Below, piece after piece: positions 23,268 through 32,522 of a stretch of 64,000 bases of DNA (within the stretch, counting starts at the first letter, position 1; the number at the start of each line of letters is the position of its first letter). The translations under genes were made by a program, and so were the position numbers. Below the pieces are notes generated by a model. It was not told the origin of the DNA, made no database searches, and was given only the letters and a program-made list of their open reading frames with translations. Source of the DNA: Anaerolineales bacterium (GTDB lineage: Bacteria > Chloroflexota > Anaerolineae > Anaerolineales > RBG-16-64-43); assembly GCA_016928575.1 (NCBI GenBank), contig JAFGKK010000002.1, positions 1-64,000 on the forward strand, read 5' to 3'.

Positions 23268-25685
23268 TCAGCGGTTGAACATCCCCGCCAGGAATAACTC
23301 CACCGGTTTCCCGTGGATCGACGGAGAAGCGTCGCGCAATGCGACGGCCGGATAATATCCCCAAGAGAAAAAGCCGGAGATCCAATCGCGCTCGGCCGCC
23401 GCAAGCAGCAGCGCCTGGTAGGACCGGGTTTGGGCGTCGAAATCCGGGTTGAGCGTCAGCGCCAAGTTCGAGCCCGAAAGGATCTGCGACAGCGGCAGGC
23501 AGGCGCCCATGGCGTCGCGCGGACAACCAGCATCGGCTCCGCCCAAGGAGGCGTAGGCCGGGGCAAGCAGGATCGGTTTGCCCAGCGCACGGAGGCCGGC
23601 CAGTTTTTCGTCCAGCAAGGCGCCGGCGGCGGATTTCATCTCCTCGGGCGTGTTGGTTCCGGAAACCAGCGGGCCGCTGACGCGGACCAGAATTTCGTCG
23701 ATCTCGTCGAAGAACTGCGGCACCGCCGGGAAGGCGTCGGTCAGCGGATATTCGACGGCGATCTTCCCGGCATACCGCAGGCGGATGTTGCGCACCAGCA
23801 CGCGCCACCGGGTTTCGATGTCGGCCGGCGTGCCCGGAATGCCCGGCATGGCGTGGAGCATGTCCGCCCGGCTGATGACCAATTCTTCAACACCGTTCTG
23901 TTGGGCGACGTCGGCGTAGGTGAACAGAAGGTTGGCGTACGAGAGGAAAAAGGAATCCCACCAGGCGGTGTCGCGCGGTGCGGTATCCCACCAATCCGAC
24001 GTCAGCCCCGTCAGCGCCTCCACGGCGGGGGCCAGGGCTGGCTGCATTCCGGCCGCGCGCAAATGGGCCAGCTGGGCGACCACGTCCTGATACAGCGGGG
24101 ACGCCAATTCCGGAAGGAAGCGGATCTCCGGCAGGGGGGCGTTCGCGCCGAGGTACCATTGTGGGCTGAGGAAGACGGTTCCGGCGCGCAGGGAGATCAG
24201 GTCGGAGATGACGGAATCATACGGAGGCGCCCAGCGCTCGGAAGCGAACACCACGCCGAACCGCAGGCCGGCGGGCATGGCGGCGGACGGTGCGGGATGC
24301 AGGGCGGAGGCGGTATCCGGCCAGGCGGTCCAGCCCGGCACCGTATCCACGGTCGTCTGCGGATCGGCGGTCACCTGGAACTGCCTCTGGGCGGCCTGAT
24401 CGCCGGCGGTGGCCAGATCGTCGGCCACGCCGCACATTCCGTTGCGGCAATAGCGGTAGGAAATCGGCCCCGGCCATTCCAAGGGACTCTCCAGCGAATA
24501 GGTCCACTGCTGGGGCCCGGTCATCCACATCGGGATCGGGCGCATCCAGATGCCCTGGAACGGGCTGAATTGAATGTAGACCTTTTCCGAGGAGGGAGTT
24601 CCGGCCGGCGTGAGAACGTTGAAGGTGACGGATCCGCTGGCGCTTGACCGCCAGGAAATCACGCCGTCCTCGACGATGGTGTCGTACTCGGGGACGATGT
24701 AATCGCGCAGCACCATGCGTCCCTGCGAGTCGCGTTCGGCGTTCCAGAATCCGTCGCCCAGCGTGTACTTATAGCGGATGTGCGCCCCGACCGGAAGCGA
24801 CAGAGAGAGGATGTAGGTTCCGTCGTCGAGCGGGGTCAGGAGCGGGGCGCGGGCCGGTTCGACCATGGTCGAGGCCGCGCCGGGCAGAAAGGTGTTGCCG
24901 AGCATGAGCAGGCTGCCCGCCATCCGGATTTGCGCGCCGGGCGGGGTTTCCGCCTGCGGAACGTAGACGTGGAAGGAGATCGTCACCCGGGGAGACGGCG
25001 AGAGCGCGAGGTTGGCCGGCGTGTCCTGACCGTCGGCCACGATCGCCTCCTGGATGAACGGGCGGTAGCCGCCGTCCATGTCGAAGGCGATCAGGATCTG
25101 TTTTCCGGTCGGCACCCCGCTGAGCATATAGAACCCGTTGGTGTCGGTGAGGGTGCGCATGCCGGCCGTCCCGACCGTCAAACCCGGGATTGCCAGCCCG
25201 CTGACCGCGTCGCGGACCAAACCGCGGATCCGCCCGGTGGTTCCGTGGAAATCGGTCCCGGTCCAATGCGCGACCGTATCCTCCACCTGGTTGTTGCCCG
25301 AAGCGTAGTAGGTTCGGTAATCCACCATCGCCGAGCCGGAGGAGGCCTCAACCTCGCCGCTCTGCAGGCTGTACCGGTAATGGACGAGCGCGTTGCGCGG
25401 GAAATCCAGCTGCAGCTGCCACAAGCCGGCGTCGGCCTTTTTCATTTCGTAGCGGATCGGATTGAGCGTTAAACCGGTGACCTCGTCGAGGATGTTCAGG
25501 ACCACCTTATCGCCCTCGGGAGTATCCGCCGGAACGCGGACCAGGAAGGTGACGGCAAAAGTCGGGAGGGGCAAGGGGGTGGCGATCGGGTACGGATTGC
25601 CGCCGCCCCCGCTGCAACCGGCGAGAAAGAGCGCGGCCAGCAGGGAAGCGATCCCCGGCCGGGAAAGGATGGATCGAAACCTCAT
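23268..25685 (-). CDS. Large lipoprotein with starch-binding-like modules and TIM-barrel-like C terminus
   Basis: An 805-residue lipoprotein (lipobox L-A-G-C, Cys24). After a short Pro-rich linker come beta-sandwich modules of the CBM20 kind: about 40-120 (TFLVRVPADTPEGDKVVLNI, LVHYRYSL), about 230-345 (ISFHVYVPQAETPPGAQIRM, HIRYKYTLGDGFWNAERD) and about 345-450 (VTFNVLTPAGTPSSEKVYIQ, SYRYCRNGMCG). A carboxypeptidase-regulatory-like unit (GLVRDAVSGLAIPGLTV, about 145-225) is inserted. The C-terminal 330 residues look like a TIM barrel of the GH113-like type (LRFGVVFASERW, LVISRADML, WGYYPAVAL), but the catalytic Glu pair cannot be assigned. Start by GGAGGCGT before ATG. Confidence 0.75.
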   Translation of the reverse strand: MRFRSILSRPGIASLLAALFLAGCSGGGGNPYPIATPLPLPTFAVTFLVRVPADTPEGDKVVLNILDEVTGLTLNPIRYEMKKADAGLWQLQLDFPRNALVHYRYSLQSGEVEASSGSAMVDYRTYYASGNNQVEDTVAHWTGTDFHGTTGRIRGLVRDAVSGLAIPGLTVGTAGMRTLTDTNGFYMLSGVPTGKQILIAFDMDGGYRPFIQEAIVADGQDTPANLALSPSPRVTISFHVYVPQAETPPGAQIRMAGSLLMLGNTFLPGAASTMVEPARAPLLTPLDDGTYILSLSLPVGAHIRYKYTLGDGFWNAERDSQGRMVLRDYIVPEYDTIVEDGVISWRSSASGSVTFNVLTPAGTPSSEKVYIQFSPFQGIWMRPIPMWMTGPQQWTYSLESPLEWPGPISYRYCRNGMCGVADDLATAGDQAAQRQFQVTADPQTTVDTVPGWTAWPDTASALHPAPSAAMPAGLRFGVVFASERWAPPYDSVISDLISLRAGTVFLSPQWYLGANAPLPEIRFLPELASPLYQDVVAQLAHLRAAGMQPALAPAVEALTGLTSDWWDTAPRDTAWWDSFFLSYANLLFTYADVAQQNGVEELVISRADMLHAMPGIPGTPADIETRWRVLVRNIRLRYAGKIAVEYPLTDAFPAVPQFFDEIDEILVRVSGPLVSGTNTPEEMKSAAGALLDEKLAGLRALGKPILLAPAYASLGGADAGCPRDAMGACLPLSQILSGSNLALTLNPDFDAQTRSYQALLLAAAERDWISGFFSWGYYPAVALRDASPSIHGKPVELFLAGMFNR

Positions 25686-25799
25686 ACGCCTCCAAAGACT
25701 GCAGATACGCGTTTTATCTTGCGCAGCTCCCTCGTCCTTCCCCCGGAGGACATCTCCTAAATGATACCCGAGAACGGAAATTTTGGCGGTTTCCGCACC

Positions 25800-25821
25800 G
25801 ACCCTAAGGGTTCCCAAGGGT
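25800..25821 (-). repeat. 22-base dispersed repeat, inverted copy
   Basis: Its reverse complement begins ACCCTTGGGAACCC and is identical over 22 bases to two copies at 36682-36703 and 36721-36742. It lies just after the DUF1461 stop. Confidence 0.7.
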
Positions 25822-25840
25822 CGGCGCGTCCCGGCGTTCC

Positions 25841-26515
25841 TCAGGCCGCCGGCTTCCGCCTTTTCCACAGGCGCGGGAGGATGCCGGCGATGAACCAGAC
25901 GGCCAGGCAGGTGGAGAGCATGCCGGCCGCCGCCGCGATAAATCCGTCCTGCCAGAACGTCACCGGAAACAGGCGGATGAGGGTGTCGGTGTACGGAAAG
26001 AGCCAGGTTTCGCCGGTGAAAAAGACGTGGTGAAACGTCACAAACGCCCAATCCCAGGCCAGCCCCACGACGATCAGGACCGCGACCAGGAATCCGAAGG
26101 TCCCGATCCCGGCGGCGGCGAGGGTGCGGCGGAGAAGCGTCCGGTCCTTCCACAGCAGGAATCCGCATCCGGCAAGAAAAAACAGCCCCAAAGCGGTCAA
26201 GAGGATCCTGGCGGCGCGGACCAGAACCTGGACGTCGACCATGTGCTCGACTTCGCGTTCGTTGTACAGTGGCGATCCGTTTGCCAGGCGGTAGCCGGCG
26301 AAATAATCCCCGCCCGCATCCGACAGCAGGTATTCACGCGAGATATTCGCCCACCGGATTCTTTCCTGGGTCGTGAACCCGTAGCTGTCGGGGGGAAATC
26401 CCGGTCGGCGGTATTCCCATTCCACAAAAAATGGCAGCAGCATGATCCGAACCCAGGCCAGGAAGACTACAAGCGGGAAAGCCAAGGTTAGGAAGATTCG
26501 TACGGCGGTCTTCAT
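25841..26515 (-). CDS. DUF1461 (TIGR01906-type) integral membrane protein
   Basis: A 224-residue protein with four to five membrane segments (about 8-28, 105-122, 133-155, 190-212). The region between the first two includes YGFTTQERIRWANISREYLL and NEREVEHMVDVQVLV, which matches the DUF1461 pattern. Function of the family is unknown. ATG 26515 with GGGAGA five nt upstream is preferred; ATG 26533 would overlap the preceding stop as ATGA. It is probably co-transcribed with the spermidine-synthase-like gene upstream. Confidence 0.8.
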   Translation of the reverse strand: MKTAVRIFLTLAFPLVVFLAWVRIMLLPFFVEWEYRRPGFPPDSYGFTTQERIRWANISREYLLSDAGGDYFAGYRLANGSPLYNEREVEHMVDVQVLVRAARILLTALGLFFLAGCGFLLWKDRTLLRRTLAAAGIGTFGFLVAVLIVVGLAWDWAFVTFHHVFFTGETWLFPYTDTLIRLFPVTFWQDGFIAAAAGMLSTCLAVWFIAGILPRLWKRRKPAA

Positions 26516-26529
26516 GGGATCTCCCGCGT

Positions 26530-28095
26530 TCATTGCGGAGCCAGCTGCGGCAGGCGCCCGGAAAGCACGAATTGGACAACCATGGCGTTGGTCAGCAATT
26601 CGATCGGCGCCCAATCGTCGGTGAACACACGGCCGCCCTCCGGCGTGGGCTGCAGATTCTGGATCGTCCATTCCAGGACGGTGAGCAGCTCCGATCGGAT
26701 CCCTCCGGCGGCGGCCAGGGCTTTGTAGTTGTCCAGCAGATTCTGGACGCCGGTGGGCCGGACGGTGGCGAAGAGGATGCTGTTCATGCTGAACGGGACG
26801 TCGGCCACGTAAACGCTGGGGAAGACCGCCTGCAAGGTTGCGGCCAGCCCTTCGATCAGCCGGCGGTCGTCGGGCAGGCGGGCGACGTTGATCGTCACCA
26901 CGCCGTCGGACGCAAGCCGCGCGCGGACGGTCTCGAAAAATTCGCGGGTCGTCAGGTGCGGCGGGATGTAGGGCGGACGGTAGGCGTCGATCGCGATCAC
27001 CGAGAAGATCCGCCGGCTGTGGGCCAGCCCCCAGCGCCCGTCCACCGCCAGCGCCGTGAGGTTGGGCTGGGTCATGCCGAAAAACTCCCGGCCGACTTCG
27101 AGGATTGCCGGATCGATTTCGTAGCCTTCGATCGGGATCGGACCGTAGACCTGCGTGTATTGGTTGGCGGAGGTGCCGGCCGCCAGCCCGACGATAGCCA
27201 AGGAGGCGACCTGCGCCGGATCGCGCGGGGGATCGTTGAAAAACGGGGCGGCTAGGAAATAATCCCAGGTCCCCCCGGTCAGCAGCAGCGCCGGGGCGTA
27301 GACCGAATGCATGCCTTCGCCCTCATTTAAATGAAGGTAGCGTACGCCGTCCCGTTCCACCACCTGGATGTAGTTGTAGGCGGATTCGCGTTCGAAGATC
27401 TGGCCGGGCGTATTTTTGATCGGGTGTCCCGTGCCGACCGCATACAGGAGGAGCAGGACCAGCGGCATCCACAAGCCCCTCACGGCGGCGCGCCGGTCGG
27501 TCCGCCACAAACCGGCAAGCGCCACCAGCAGGAGCAAGGCTGCGAAGACGAAGAAGGTGCGCGCGGTTCCGATCGAGGGGATCAGCCACAGCACGGGCAA
27601 AAAGGTGCCGACGATCGATCCGAGTGTGGAAATCGCATACAGCCGGCCGGAGATGTTACCGGCGCGGCTCACGTCGCGGATCGCCAGCCGGATGGCGAAG
27701 GGGGAGATGCAACCCATCAGCGTCACCGGCACCGAAAAGAGCACCAGCACCGCCGCGAAGGACCCCAGCACGACCGCCGCGTCGAGCTTTTCCACCGCCG
27801 CAGCGGCCGCCAGCAGGACCGGCCGGCTGACGACGGGCACCGCGCCGGTGGTCAGCGCCGCCCAGGCCATGATCCGGTAAAAAATGACCGGGTTGGGGTT
27901 GCGGTCCGCCCAGCGCCCGCCGAGGAAGTATCCGGCGGTGAGGTAGACGAGGATCAGCCCGATGATGTTGGCCCAGACCAAGTTGCTGGTTCCGAAAACG
28001 TTGCCGAGCAGCCTCGACGCGGCCAGTTCCACCGCCAGGGCGGTCATGCCGGAGACGAAGACGGCCAGCGATAGGAAGCGCGACGATGGATTCAT
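26530..28095 (-). CDS. Fused MFS / spermidine-synthase-like membrane protein
   Basis: A 521-residue protein. The N-terminal 210 residues carry about seven membrane segments beginning FLSLAVFVSGMTALAVELAASRLLG, the usual start of the fused-MFS/spermidine-synthase family. The C-terminal half is a spermidine-synthase-like Rossmann domain (YNYIQVVERDGVRYLHLNEGEGMHSVY, IEGYEIDPAILEVG, SVIAIDAY..IPPHLTTREFFE). The polyamine-synthase catalytic Asp context is altered, so activity is uncertain; family members are of unknown role. RBS GGGAGAG precedes the ATG; -10 TATAAT lies upstream. Confidence 0.88.
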   Translation of the reverse strand: MNPSSRFLSLAVFVSGMTALAVELAASRLLGNVFGTSNLVWANIIGLILVYLTAGYFLGGRWADRNPNPVIFYRIMAWAALTTGAVPVVSRPVLLAAAAAVEKLDAAVVLGSFAAVLVLFSVPVTLMGCISPFAIRLAIRDVSRAGNISGRLYAISTLGSIVGTFLPVLWLIPSIGTARTFFVFAALLLLVALAGLWRTDRRAAVRGLWMPLVLLLLYAVGTGHPIKNTPGQIFERESAYNYIQVVERDGVRYLHLNEGEGMHSVYAPALLLTGGTWDYFLAAPFFNDPPRDPAQVASLAIVGLAAGTSANQYTQVYGPIPIEGYEIDPAILEVGREFFGMTQPNLTALAVDGRWGLAHSRRIFSVIAIDAYRPPYIPPHLTTREFFETVRARLASDGVVTINVARLPDDRRLIEGLAATLQAVFPSVYVADVPFSMNSILFATVRPTGVQNLLDNYKALAAAGGIRSELLTVLEWTIQNLQPTPEGGRVFTDDWAPIELLTNAMVVQFVLSGRLPQLAPQ

Positions 28096-28121
28096 GCACT
28101 CTCCCGTTTTGCGTTGTGGGG

Positions 28122-28127
28122 ATTATA
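28122..28127 (-). promoter_or_regulatory. -10 box for the MFS/spermidine-synthase-like gene
   Basis: TATAAT on the minus strand, 26 nt before the ATG at 28095. It is separated by about 120 nt from the divergent -10 of the next gene. Confidence 0.5.
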
Positions 28128-28245
28128 CCCTTGCCTCCCCCTCGCATTGCCCCTCTCCTAAACAATCCTCCGTATATTTGGCGTTTTTTTTCCATCCATG
28201 ATCCGTCTCCGAAAAACGCGAACATGGCGGGGGTAAGGAGGGGAT

Positions 28246-28251
28246 TATAAT
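28246..28251 (+). promoter_or_regulatory. -10 box placed for leaderless transcription of the MFS gene
   Basis: TATAAT ends seven nt before ATG 28259, so the predicted transcription start falls on or next to the ATG. No -35 match and no Shine-Dalgarno in the seven bases between. Confidence 0.6.
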
Positions 28252-28258
28252 CCGCCGG

Positions 28259-29572
28259 ATGAATCACTCCGCATTGTCCCGACGCGACCACCGACTCAAT
28301 TGGTTGGGATTTCTCACCGATTACACTTTCTTCTCGATCGGGCTGACCTTCGCCGGGCTCAGCACCACCCTGCCCGCCTTCGCCTCGCGCCTGACGGACA
28401 GCCCCGCGATGATCGGCCTGGTGGGAGCCCTCTGGCACGGCGGATGGCTGCTGCCCCAGATCTTCGCCGCCAATTTTCTTTCCACCGCTCCCCGCAAGCT
28501 GCCGGCGATCAAACTGCTCGGATGGATCGGCCGGCCCGTATTCCTCGCGTTCGGCGTGTTCCTCTTCCTGCACGGAGCCGCCCTGCCCGGGTTGATCCTC
28601 GGACTGTTGTTTTTTTCCAGTTTCCATTTCGCCTTTATGGATTCGATCGCCGGCGTGGCTTGGTTCGATGTGCTTGGAAAATCGTTTTCGCACCGCGAGC
28701 GCGGGCGGGTGATCGGGACCGGTCAGGCGCTGTCGGGTTTGGTGTCGATCGGGGCCGGAGGAATCATCGGATGGATTCTGCGGTCCTCCGCATTGGCCTA
28801 TCCCTTCAATTATGCGTTGATCCTGATCCTGGCCTCGCTCTGCTTCCTGATCGCGCTGGGAGGCATGTACTTGGTCCGCGAACCGGTGGAACCGGTGGCG
28901 TCCGAGCGGCAGAGAATGGTCGAATACCTGCCCCGGCTGGTAAAGTTGATCCAAACCGACCGCGCGTTTCTGAGGGTGAACGCCTCGCGGATCCTGATCG
29001 CCTGTTGCGGCCTGGCTTCGCCCTTCTTCGCCGTGTACGCCATCAAGGACCTTGGGATCGCCGAGGCCAATGTCGGCTATTTCGCGATCGCCCAGACTAT
29101 CGGAAGCGCGCTGGCCGGATTGGTGTTCGGATGGGTCGCCGACCGCCGGGGATCCCACATGGTAATCCGGATCGTGGGCGGAGTGTATCTGCTGGCTCCG
29201 TGCCTCGTCCTGGCGGCCGGAATCCCGGCCGGGCTGGGATCGGCGCTTCCGGTGATTCTGGTCACGGCGGCCTTTCTGTTCCTGGGGCTGGGCGACGGAT
29301 CGATCATGCTGGGTTTTCTCAACTACGTCCTTGAGATCTCGCCTTCGGACCAGCGCCCGGTGTATGTCGGGTTGACAAACACGATCACCGGCGTGATCGT
29401 CCTGTATCCATTCATCGGCGGAACCCTGGCCGACGCGGGCGGGTATCCGATGGTGTTCGCGCTGGCGGCCGCCGGCATCGCCGCCGGATGGTTGACGGGA
29501 GCCTCCTTGCCGGGGCGGGCGGAGGCATCTGCAAGCGGCATGGAAAGCCTCGGGGAAGGAACTGCCGGATAA
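28259..29572 (+). CDS. MFS transporter
   Basis: A 437-residue protein with about 12 membrane segments. Typical pieces are the loop DRRGSHMVIRIVGG (the MFS motif G-x3-D-R-x-G-x-R-like), and a central hydrophilic loop (about 210-230). The family of such BtlA/YjiJ-like MFS proteins has no assigned substrate. It is preceded by a -10 box seven nt before the ATG, predicting a leaderless mRNA. A 41-codon membrane peptide gene follows after 39 nt. Confidence 0.88.
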   Translation: MNHSALSRRDHRLNWLGFLTDYTFFSIGLTFAGLSTTLPAFASRLTDSPAMIGLVGALWHGGWLLPQIFAANFLSTAPRKLPAIKLLGWIGRPVFLAFGVFLFLHGAALPGLILGLLFFSSFHFAFMDSIAGVAWFDVLGKSFSHRERGRVIGTGQALSGLVSIGAGGIIGWILRSSALAYPFNYALILILASLCFLIALGGMYLVREPVEPVASERQRMVEYLPRLVKLIQTDRAFLRVNASRILIACCGLASPFFAVYAIKDLGIAEANVGYFAIAQTIGSALAGLVFGWVADRRGSHMVIRIVGGVYLLAPCLVLAAGIPAGLGSALPVILVTAAFLFLGLGDGSIMLGFLNYVLEISPSDQRPVYVGLTNTITGVIVLYPFIGGTLADAGGYPMVFALAAAGIAAGWLTGASLPGRAEASASGMESLGEGTAG

Positions 29573-29611
29573 TAACCGGCGCGAAACCGATCCTGCCCTC
29601 GCAAAGGCGGA

Positions 29612-29737
29612 ATGACGCTGGGCGCGTTTTTTCTTGCTGTCCTCATCTTCTGCTTGGTCTTCGGCGCGGCCGGTTGGGTCCGCAAGGGCGTTCGGAACAT
29701 CCGTGAGGGACTGGGGACGGGTGACCATTCTCCTTAA
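29612..29737 (+). CDS. Small single-pass membrane protein
   Basis: A 41-residue frame, ATG ACG CTG..TAA, with AAAGGCGGA directly upstream. The first half is hydrophobic (TLGAFFLAVLIFCLVFGAAGW) and is followed by a basic segment (VRKGVRNIREG), giving a type-like single helix with cytoplasmic tail. Translation signal and amphipathic layout support it; no homolog is recalled. It may be part of the MFS transcript. Confidence 0.45.
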   Translation: MTLGAFFLAVLIFCLVFGAAGWVRKGVRNIREGLGTGDHSP

Positions 29738-29975
29738 CAAAGTGCTTAAAAAGACGGTCGGGCCCCTACCCGCGTCGGACCGGGCTCAACCGCTGACTTT
29801 CCCTTTTTCAATCACCCTGTTGGAGGGGGAATCTCGTTCCGGCCGGGGGCAATTTCGCCGATTGCGATTCATTCCGGTTCCGCCTGGCCTTGGATGGAAG
29901 GCTGCGGCGTTGCGCCGAGCGCTGAACCAACTCGTCTGCGCAATCCCATCCGAGTGGATGGGAGGGGAAATGGGC

Positions 29976-30003
29976 TTGGATATGGGCAGGCCGCTCCTAT
30001 AGT
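29976..30003 (+). promoter_or_regulatory. Weak promoter of the receiver-GAF gene
   Basis: TTGGAT (29976-29981), 16 nt spacer, TATAGT (29998-30003). A TACAAT at 30003-30008 is an alternative -10. ATG is about 70 nt downstream. Confidence 0.35.
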
Positions 30004-30076
30004 ACAATCGGTTCGTCGGTCTCCCGCGGCGGAGTTGCGGGGGATCGCCGATACTCGCGCGGAGCGCGCATTCCGC

Positions 30077-31720
30077 ATGGCTGGATCGCCGTCGAAAACC
30101 GGAAATGTCCGCCAACCCCTTCCGCGGGTGCTTGTCCTCGCGGATATGCCGGAATCCGGCGAGTGGCTGGTGCGCGAAGTGCTGTTGCCGAGGGGATTCC
30201 CGGCCGAAGTCGCCCGTCCGGATTCTCCGCCTGCCGACGTGTTGGCGATCGACCTGACCCAATTGCAGGGATTGCAGGTCACCGGTCTGCGCCAGCGGCG
30301 GGAGCTAGGCGAGAACGCTCCGGCCATCGTGATGGCCAGCCGGATCAATCCCGAACTTGCGCGCGACCTGTTCCGCCTCGGCGTCAAGGATTTCCTTCTC
30401 AAGCCCTGCAAGCCCGACGACATCGTCCAATCCATCCTGAATGCCTTCCGCCAGTCCGCCGTCCAGGCGGGAGAGCGGCAGAACGTGGATGAACTGCGCA
30501 GCAACATCGAACAGCTGCGCCGCCGCAACGAAGAATTGCGCTCCCTGCTCGACGTCGGCCGCGCGGTAACGCAAACCCGCCAGGCGGATCTGCTTTTGCG
30601 GCAGATCGTCGAGGCCGCCGCCTACCTGACCGGAGCCGAGGACGCGGGCATCTACATGCTCGAGGATTCCTCCGGCGACATCATCCTGCGGGCCAGCAAG
30701 GAATCCCAAGGCGGGCGGGCGATGACCAACCGCATCCCCGTCTCCGACGAATTCGTCAATCAGGTGCTCAAATCCGGCCAGACGGTCGTCCGCCAGAAGA
30801 GCGGACAGGTTAACCTGAAGGTAAAAACCGGGTACATGGTCCAGACCCTGGCGAACGTCCCGATCTGGGTCGAGGGGCATATCGGCGGCGTGCTGGGAGT
30901 CTACAACCGCTCGGCCCAGGTCAACTTCAGCGAGCATCACGTCCAATTGCTGCGCGGGTTGGCGGCCTGGGCCGGGGTGGCGCTGGAACGGCTGATGCGC
31001 TCGCCGGCCGGCGACGCGGCGCCCGCGGGAGGAACCTCGCCGCTTCCGGCGGCCGTATCTCCGGCGGAATTCCGCCAGGCGATGATGACCTTCATCGCCG
31101 AAGTGGCGAAAGTCGTCGGCACCAATCCGAACCTCCCCAACCGCGCCAACCTGTGGAAGTTGAGGTCCCAGGTCGAGGAATGGTTGAAGCGGATTCCGGC
31201 AGAGGCCAAGACCGCCCCGCCCGCGTCCGCCGGAACCGAGGTATTCCAATACCGCAAGGCGATCGGGGAAGCGCTGTTGGCGGTGCGCCAGGCGGCGGAA
31301 ATGCGCAAGGTCCCGATCCTCACCCAGCTGGCCGGGGAATTTCCCAATGTGTTTGGCAATCCGCAGGCCGCGCAATCCGGTCTGCAAACTCTGTTCGGCT
31401 GGTCGATCGCCCGCAGCAACCGCACGCCGATCGACCTGGTGCTGTTCCGCCTAAAGGGCGGCGAACCGAGCGGGCCGTTCGCCATCACCCACGCCGACAA
31501 ACTGCCGCTCGGCGAGTGGGTGGTGCTTTCGATGGTCGATTCCGGCCCGGCCCTCACGTCGGACGAGCTTGCGGAAATCCGCCGCGCAACCGCGCAAATG
31601 CAGCCGATCTCGCCCCTCGGGGCGGCCAACCGCCAGATCCGCGGGGGAAAAGGCCTCTTATGGGTGGAGGAGAGTTCGGAACCGGTGACCATCTACGTCG
31701 GATTCCGCGCGGCCGGATAA
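30077..31720 (+). CDS. Receiver-like and GAF domain regulatory protein
   Basis: A 547-residue cytoplasmic protein. Residues about 15-130 form a response-regulator receiver-like fold: VLVLADMPESG, Asp in LAIDLTQ at the phosphorylation position, VMASR and Lys in DFLLKPCKPDD. A coiled-coil linker (VDELRSNIEQLRRRNEELRSLL) leads to a GAF domain (about 165-315, LTGAEDAGIYMLED..GVLGVYNR). The remaining 230 residues include a helical part and a C-terminal domain that resembles the ATP-binding part of a histidine kinase in outline only (VLSMVDSGPALTSDELAEI, GLLWVEESSEPVTIYVGF), without its motifs. The 19 nt gap to the TGQ-repeat gene suggests a two-gene operon. Confidence 0.75.
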   Translation: MAGSPSKTGNVRQPLPRVLVLADMPESGEWLVREVLLPRGFPAEVARPDSPPADVLAIDLTQLQGLQVTGLRQRRELGENAPAIVMASRINPELARDLFRLGVKDFLLKPCKPDDIVQSILNAFRQSAVQAGERQNVDELRSNIEQLRRRNEELRSLLDVGRAVTQTRQADLLLRQIVEAAAYLTGAEDAGIYMLEDSSGDIILRASKESQGGRAMTNRIPVSDEFVNQVLKSGQTVVRQKSGQVNLKVKTGYMVQTLANVPIWVEGHIGGVLGVYNRSAQVNFSEHHVQLLRGLAAWAGVALERLMRSPAGDAAPAGGTSPLPAAVSPAEFRQAMMTFIAEVAKVVGTNPNLPNRANLWKLRSQVEEWLKRIPAEAKTAPPASAGTEVFQYRKAIGEALLAVRQAAEMRKVPILTQLAGEFPNVFGNPQAAQSGLQTLFGWSIARSNRTPIDLVLFRLKGGEPSGPFAITHADKLPLGEWVVLSMVDSGPALTSDELAEIRRATAQMQPISPLGAANRQIRGGKGLLWVEESSEPVTIYVGFRAAG

Positions 31721-31739
31721 ATAGAGAAGAGGGAAAACC

Positions 31740-32522
31740 ATGGAGAGGATGCCCCGCGATCTTGTTCCGACCGCGGTCATCAGCCAGAATTACCGCGTCA
31801 ACGGATTGGTCTCGGTGTCCGCCGCGGGATTGATCGGCCTGCTCAGCGATCAGACCGAATCCTACATCGAGATCGAAAAAGCCTCGCTCGTCCGCCTGCA
31901 CCGCCCGCAGGAGGTCGTCGCCCAATTCAATACCTGGGGGATGGTCAAATCGCGCATCATCGCTGTGCTGTGCGAGAAGACCTCCGACCTGGGGCGGATC
32001 ACCATCGCCCGGGCCGGATACCAGCGCCTGGTCTCCTACCGCATCTGGGCCAGCCTGCACGGGTTTGAGATGTTCGGAATCCTTGAGAGTCCGGGCAAGT
32101 TCGATTTTTCCTCGCAGATGCTCCAGGGCAAATTGCAGTTTTCCGCGCTCTTCAACGCCACGCTGATCCCGGTGTATTTTCCGCAGCTCGTCACCCGCGC
32201 GCCGGCGATCCTTTTCAACCGCCAGATGCTGGAGGGGATTGGCGTCATCGGCGAAGTCGAGGAGCAGGCCGCGGCCGAAGAAAAACGGGTCGGCCAAACC
32301 GGTCAGTTGGGGAGGATGAGCACCGGACAATTGCGGACCGGGACGGGCCAGTTTTCCCGGTCGGGCGGTACGGGGCAAATCCCGCGGACGGGAACCGGGC
32401 AATTTCCGCGCGCGCGGACCGGACAGCTCGGCTCGGGAGACCAGGAATGGCCGTTGCGCGGCGGGACGGGCCAAATCCCGCGCGGCGGAGGGACGTCCGG
32501 TGAGGAGGAAGAACCGGGGTAA
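31740..32522 (+). CDS. Protein with DUF6812-like domain and C-terminal TGQ repeats
   Basis: A 260-residue protein. Residues about 10-175 hold two beta-rich units; the first (VISQNYRVNGLVSVSAAGLIGLLSD..YIEIEKASLV) resembles DUF6812. From about 180 a low-complexity tail repeats T-G-Q-(L/F/I)-x-R at spacings of about 7-11 residues (TGQLGR, TGQLRT, TGQFSR, TGQIPR, TGQFPR, TGQLGS, TGQIPR) and ends in acidic GEEEEPG. It has no signal peptide. The tail could mediate binding or assembly (inference). AGAGAAGAGGG precedes ATG 31740. Likely same transcript as the GAF gene. Confidence 0.7.
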   Translation: MERMPRDLVPTAVISQNYRVNGLVSVSAAGLIGLLSDQTESYIEIEKASLVRLHRPQEVVAQFNTWGMVKSRIIAVLCEKTSDLGRITIARAGYQRLVSYRIWASLHGFEMFGILESPGKFDFSSQMLQGKLQFSALFNATLIPVYFPQLVTRAPAILFNRQMLEGIGVIGEVEEQAAAEEKRVGQTGQLGRMSTGQLRTGTGQFSRSGGTGQIPRTGTGQFPRARTGQLGSGDQEWPLRGGTGQIPRGGGTSGEEEEPG

